Shown piece by piece: positions 2,735-5,764 of a stretch of 5,764 nucleotides of DNA; the stretch's first letter is position 1, and each line of letters opens with the position of its first letter. The position numbers were made by a program, and so were the translations under genes. Source of the stretch: Candidatus Peregrinibacteria bacterium (GTDB taxonomy: Bacteria; Patescibacteriota; Gracilibacteria; UM-FILTER-43-11); contig JAUXDO010000079.1 of assembly GCA_030618315.1 (NCBI GenBank), positions 1-5,764 on the forward strand, written 5' to 3'. The notes below the pieces were generated by a model. It was given only the letters and a program-made list of their open reading frames with translations. It was not told where the DNA came from and did not search any database.

Positions 2735-5548
2735 TTAATCCACCTCTGTGAACAGCTTTCTAAGGATTCTTCTTAGCCTATTTCCTACCTTTTTATTTTC
2801 AACCTTCTTTATATCACCGATATAATCCAAACTTACTACAACACTAGGTTCATCCGTTGACTGTCTTGCGGATTTTGGTACAGGAGGAAATGGTATTCTA
2901 GGCGACGGTGGCGGAGTAGAACTGCTAGTAGCCGATGGCTTAGGTAAACTGGTACCATTAGGCACAGGTGGTTTTGAAGAGCTTCTGGCAGGCGATCCTG
3001 CCCTTACAGGAGGCTGTACAGGGGGTATTCTTTGAAGTAGTTTTGGTGGTGGTGGAACGGAAGATATTCCTGTTGCCTCTTTAAGCTTCCTTCTGAGCTC
3101 TGCACTTATTTTTTCTAATTCTTCAACTCTTGCACGTAAAGTGTTATTTCCTGTTTCTGCCTGTCCTAACTCAATCTCAAGCTGTTCTATTGTTAATTTA
3201 TTCGATTCATTTAAAGAGTTAATGCTAGCTATATCATCCGGAGCAGGCGGTACAATCGAACCTGTTACCGAAATAACACTTTCAATAAACTGTTTTTGCT
3301 CCTCGATTTCTTTTTCTAATTTTTCGACTTTCTGAGCTAACGTCTCTTTTTCTAAAGCTACAGCACTTGCATCTTGAACTGCCTTCTTTTGTTCTTCGGC
3401 TTTTTTCTCTAATTCTTTAATTTTTGCCCTTAAAACCTCTTTCTCTTTAATTGATTCTGAAATCGCATTGACTTCGGGCGCAGGCAATTTATTTATTTCA
3501 TCAATATACTCTTCAAGCCTCTTAACTTCAGACTTTAAAAGCTCTATTTGATGCGGAAAATTTGCATTTTCTATCTCATTTTCAGCAATTTGATTCTCCA
3601 ATTCTTCGACTTTCTTTTGAAGCTCCTGGTTTCTGGTAACCAATTTTCCATCCAGAGAATCAGGAGGAGGAGGCGATGATGAAAGTGCTGTCTGGCGTGC
3701 ACGATCTACATCGTTATTAGTTTTTTCCAGATTTTTTTTGGCTCTTTCCAGTTTTTCATTCATCTCGGCAATTTTAAAATCTTTTCCTAAATTTTCACCT
3801 TCCATTCCCGCACTTTCAATCTCTCTTGCAAGCAATGTAGCTTCCAAAGTTATTCTTTCTCTATTCACGTTTTTGGAAGATTCTTCCAGTTTCGACATTT
3901 TGCCGTATAAATCTAATATTTTCTTGTCCATATCCTTAATCTCTTCCTTATGAGCCTCAACCAAATCATCCAGACCTCTTTTAAAAACTTCTGCTCTGTT
4001 TTCAGAATTGACTGCTTTCTTTTCAGCAATCTTTAAAGCTTTTTCAATTTTTGACTTTTCACTGATAACTCTTTCAAGATTTTTTTTGGCTTCCGTAGAA
4101 CTCATCATTTCCTGATGTATTGCTACCAGGAATGTCAATTCTACTTCAAATTTCTTCACCTCCCTCTCTCTATCCGGGTTCCCTCTTTCCTCTTCAAGAA
4201 GCTCTCTTGATTTGGTAATTTCTTCTTCCTGCTCCTCAGGGCTAAGCTCTCTGAATGAGCTATACTTTTCAAGTTTTTCTCTTAAAATTTTCTCTAATTC
4301 TATCAATTCTTCTTTATATTGTTTTACTATAGCTTCATTTCCTTTTGTCTTATCTTCTTTTTTAATTGTCTTTTTTGTATCTTCTATCGTTTTTAACATT
4401 TCATCATAAGGAAGCATTTTAAATCTTGTAAAAGATATAAGCCTTTCGCTATCCTGTTTCTTGCCTTCTTCTTCAGCTACTGGCTCTGCCTCATCAGATG
4501 AAAATTCTTCGTCGCAACCAACTGATGTAAGAACCGCATTGAACTTATCAGTGTGATCTTCGTATACTTCCATTGCTCTTTTAAGAAATATATCTGATTC
4601 TTCAGTCTTTTCTAGCATCCTCATATCATCGACAATTTTTAAAATCGCGTCTTCCATTTTTTCTTCGCTGTAACTACTTGTTTTGTGCAAATTCATAAAT
4701 AGATACTTATTTACGAAATTGGTGTTATATACAATGGTATTCAGCCACGCATGGAATGCTTCATTATAATTTTCCAAACTCCTTGCAAGCATATTTGCAA
4801 GCTCCATCCATAACAATCCTGATTCAGGAAATTTTAAAATACCTCTTTTTGCGATACTTATGGCTCCTTCCGCATCATCTCCTTCTTTTCTTCTTTTTAC
4901 TTCTGCCAGATATTCATCCAAGGTATCGAATTCCTGTAAATCTTCACTTTTTTCTTCTTTGTCAGCTTCAACAAACGGGTGCATTTTATTGTGAATTCGT
5001 TCTAAAATAGATAATTCTCTTTGATATTGCTCAGCTATAAACTCACTGCCCTTAGCTCCTTCTTCTCCTTCTATGGTTTCTTTTAGGGCTTCCAGAGTCT
5101 TTAATTGTTCTTCTGGACTTGATTTTTTAAATCTATCCAAAGAAACAAGCTCAATATTTTCTTCGTTCTGCTTATCAAGCTCATCAAGCTTTTTAGCTAC
5201 TTTTTCATAAAAAACCTGAATCCTTTTCCTCTTATCGCTTATATGAGTATCAAAACCCCAACCTTCCTGAAAATCAGAAAGAATTGCTGTGGCAACGTCT
5301 GTCTGCATCACTCTTTCTATAAAAGCAACATGTATAGCCGATCCTTCAACATTCTTCGCAGCAGGAATTAAAGAGCCTTCTTTATGAATCTCAATAAGTT
5401 CACCGATGTATATCTTTGTTCTGCCAATTTCACTATCAGCAGAATCTGACTCATTATTGATTTGTTCATGACGTGCTTTTAAGGTTTCCTGCCAGTCGTT
5501 TCCGGCTTCAGCAGAGCCATCGGGAATGGGGGTTTCTCTATTATTCAC
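2735..5548 (-). CDS. Large modular coiled-coil protein with TPR-like segment and proline-rich tail
   Basis: This 937-residue protein is very rich in Glu and Lys and matches no family I can name. There is no signal peptide or membrane segment, so it should be cytoplasmic. In order: an N-terminal region (40-125) of unknown fold; module copy 1 (140-189); a TPR-like helical stretch (about 212-340); module copies 2 (376-425) and 3 (432-481); long heptad coiled coils (about 483-825) broken by proline hinges near 626, 690 and 767; a Pro/Ser-rich linker (832-892); and a basic tail (914-931). The three modules share a pattern of F, PEEQ-like, then ELxxLExIhxxM and align without gaps. The layout suggests an elongated scaffold or cytoskeleton-like protein; that is inference. 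GTG at 5548 is taken as the start because the next in-frame Met is residue 81. No Shine-Dalgarno site is visible. GC is low, like the flanks. Confidence 0.93.
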   Translation of the reverse strand: MNNRETPIPDGSAEAGNDWQETLKARHEQINNESDSADSEIGRTKIYIGELIEIHKEGSLIPAAKNVEGSAIHVAFIERVMQTDVATAILSDFQEGWGFDTHISDKRKRIQVFYEKVAKKLDELDKQNEENIELVSLDRFKKSSPEEQLKTLEALKETIEGEEGAKGSEFIAEQYQRELSILERIHNKMHPFVEADKEEKSEDLQEFDTLDEYLAEVKRRKEGDDAEGAISIAKRGILKFPESGLLWMELANMLARSLENYNEAFHAWLNTIVYNTNFVNKYLFMNLHKTSSYSEEKMEDAILKIVDDMRMLEKTEESDIFLKRAMEVYEDHTDKFNAVLTSVGCDEEFSSDEAEPVAEEEGKKQDSERLISFTRFKMLPYDEMLKTIEDTKKTIKKEDKTKGNEAIVKQYKEELIELEKILREKLEKYSSFRELSPEEQEEEITKSRELLEEERGNPDREREVKKFEVELTFLVAIHQEMMSSTEAKKNLERVISEKSKIEKALKIAEKKAVNSENRAEVFKRGLDDLVEAHKEEIKDMDKKILDLYGKMSKLEESSKNVNRERITLEATLLAREIESAGMEGENLGKDFKIAEMNEKLERAKKNLEKTNNDVDRARQTALSSSPPPPDSLDGKLVTRNQELQKKVEELENQIAENEIENANFPHQIELLKSEVKRLEEYIDEINKLPAPEVNAISESIKEKEVLRAKIKELEKKAEEQKKAVQDASAVALEKETLAQKVEKLEKEIEEQKQFIESVISVTGSIVPPAPDDIASINSLNESNKLTIEQLEIELGQAETGNNTLRARVEELEKISAELRRKLKEATGISSVPPPPKLLQRIPPVQPPVRAGSPARSSSKPPVPNGTSLPKPSATSSSTPPPSPRIPFPPVPKSARQSTDEPSVVVSLDYIGDIKKVENKKVGNRLRRILRKLFTEVD

Positions 5549-5584
5549 AGTTATTTGGAGTTAGCTTTATATATAAGGTAAGTG

Positions 5585-5613
5585 ATTTTAACAAGTAAAT
5601 TCTGATTTGTCAA
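5585..5613 (-). promoter_or_regulatory. Sigma70-type promoter for the 937-aa gene
   Basis: On the minus strand TTGACA (5613-5608) is followed by a 17-nt spacer and TAAAAT (5590-5585). Transcription would begin near 5579, about 30 nt before the GTG start. The short leader contains the palindrome TTATATATAA (5567-5576) and no purine-rich ribosome-binding site. Confidence 0.65.
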
Positions 5614-5616
5614 GGT

Positions 5617-5637
5617 ATTTTGTTAATACGACAAAAT
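5617..5637. promoter_or_regulatory. Possible operator upstream of the 937-aa gene promoter
   Basis: ATTTTGT (5617-5623) and ACAAAAT (5631-5637) form a 7-bp inverted repeat with a 7-nt centre. It lies just upstream of the -35 box, the usual place for an activator or repressor dimer. The sequence is AT-rich, so chance is possible, and no regulator gene is present in the window. Confidence 0.3.
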
Positions 5638-5686
5638 GATGTGATGACGATACAACAGCTTTTTGAAATTTGATACCTATTATAAA

Positions 5687-5735
5687 ATCCCCTTTATCAT
5701 TTATTTATTCAATTATCATCCCCTTTATCAAGGGG
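5687..5735. repeat. CCCCTTTATCA direct repeat with small hairpin
   Basis: ATCCCCTTTATCA occurs at 5687-5699 and 5718-5730. In the second copy CCCCTT (5720-5725) pairs with AAGGGG (5730-5735) around a 4-nt loop. A tract of this kind is typical of dispersed intergenic palindromes. It may continue beyond the right edge of the window, and no gene can be assigned to 5549-5764 otherwise. Confidence 0.5.
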
Positions 5736-5764
5736 AGGTATTTTGGGATTGATGAATGATAATC

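Noticed and set aside
2862..3060. Proline motifs (PPPP, FPPVP) as eukaryote-like SH3/EVH1 ligands or a host-directed effector
   Set aside because: Low-complexity Pro/Ser linkers are common in bacterial scaffold proteins; there is no secretion signal and no other host-interaction evidence.
17..5548. Recoded UGA stop codon
   Set aside because: All three genes end in TAA and read through their full length without in-frame TGA, so nothing here requires a non-standard code.
5732..5764. GGGGAGG followed by ATG at 5752 as the beginning of a plus-strand gene
   Set aside because: The spacing is about 13 nt, the GGGG belongs to the hairpin repeat, and only four codons are visible before the window ends.

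Overview
This 5.8 kb window carries three protein-coding genes and a dense set of promoters, hairpins and repeats. The background is AT-rich. The leftmost and rightmost genes lie on the minus strand and the middle one on the plus strand, so the left pair diverge and the right pair converge. The middle gene encodes a protein with a Sec-type signal peptide and a glycine-rich, alternating C-terminus that looks like an outer-membrane beta-barrel. This suggests a diderm bacterium, probably from a poorly sampled lineage. The sequence alone does not fix the phylum. All three genes end in TAA and read cleanly with the standard code, and each has a TTGACA-N17-TAnnAT type promoter candidate.

Left part (1-560, minus strand): a complete GxxExxY-family protein of 131 aa with an intact PD-(D/E)XK-like core. 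It is bordered by degenerate GATT/AATC short repeats in opposite orientation on its two sides. Its likely promoter is at 531-559.

Centre (611-2627, plus strand): a canonical promoter at 611-639 opens a leader of about 330-400 nt. The leader holds a 91-bp imperfect hairpin (827-917), a pair of mutually exclusive short hairpins with a U-tract (931-960), and two strong Shine-Dalgarno sites with in-frame ATGs (976 and 1048). These precede an exported, acidic-repeat, beta-barrel-like protein of 493 aa (517 aa from the first ATG). The gene is markedly richer in GC and in C-ending codons than its neighbours, which suggests high expression or a foreign origin. A strong terminator at 2597-2627 follows.

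Convergent spacer (2530-2734): four separate hairpins, including a perfect 28-bp palindrome (2661-2688) and a bidirectional terminator (2692-2720) shared with the gene on the right.

Right part (2735-5764, minus strand): a 937-aa cytoplasmic, highly charged coiled-coil protein. It has three copies of a 50-residue module, a TPR-like segment, coiled coils separated by proline hinges, a Pro/Ser-rich linker and a basic tail. It starts at a GTG without a visible Shine-Dalgarno site, downstream of a strong promoter (5585-5613), with a possible operator at 5617-5637. The right edge holds a small CCCCTTTATCA repeat/hairpin.

I see no evidence that the three genes form one pathway. The most unusual material is the leader of the exported-protein gene and the modular architecture of the 937-aa protein. 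No RNA gene, CRISPR array or transposase is visible.
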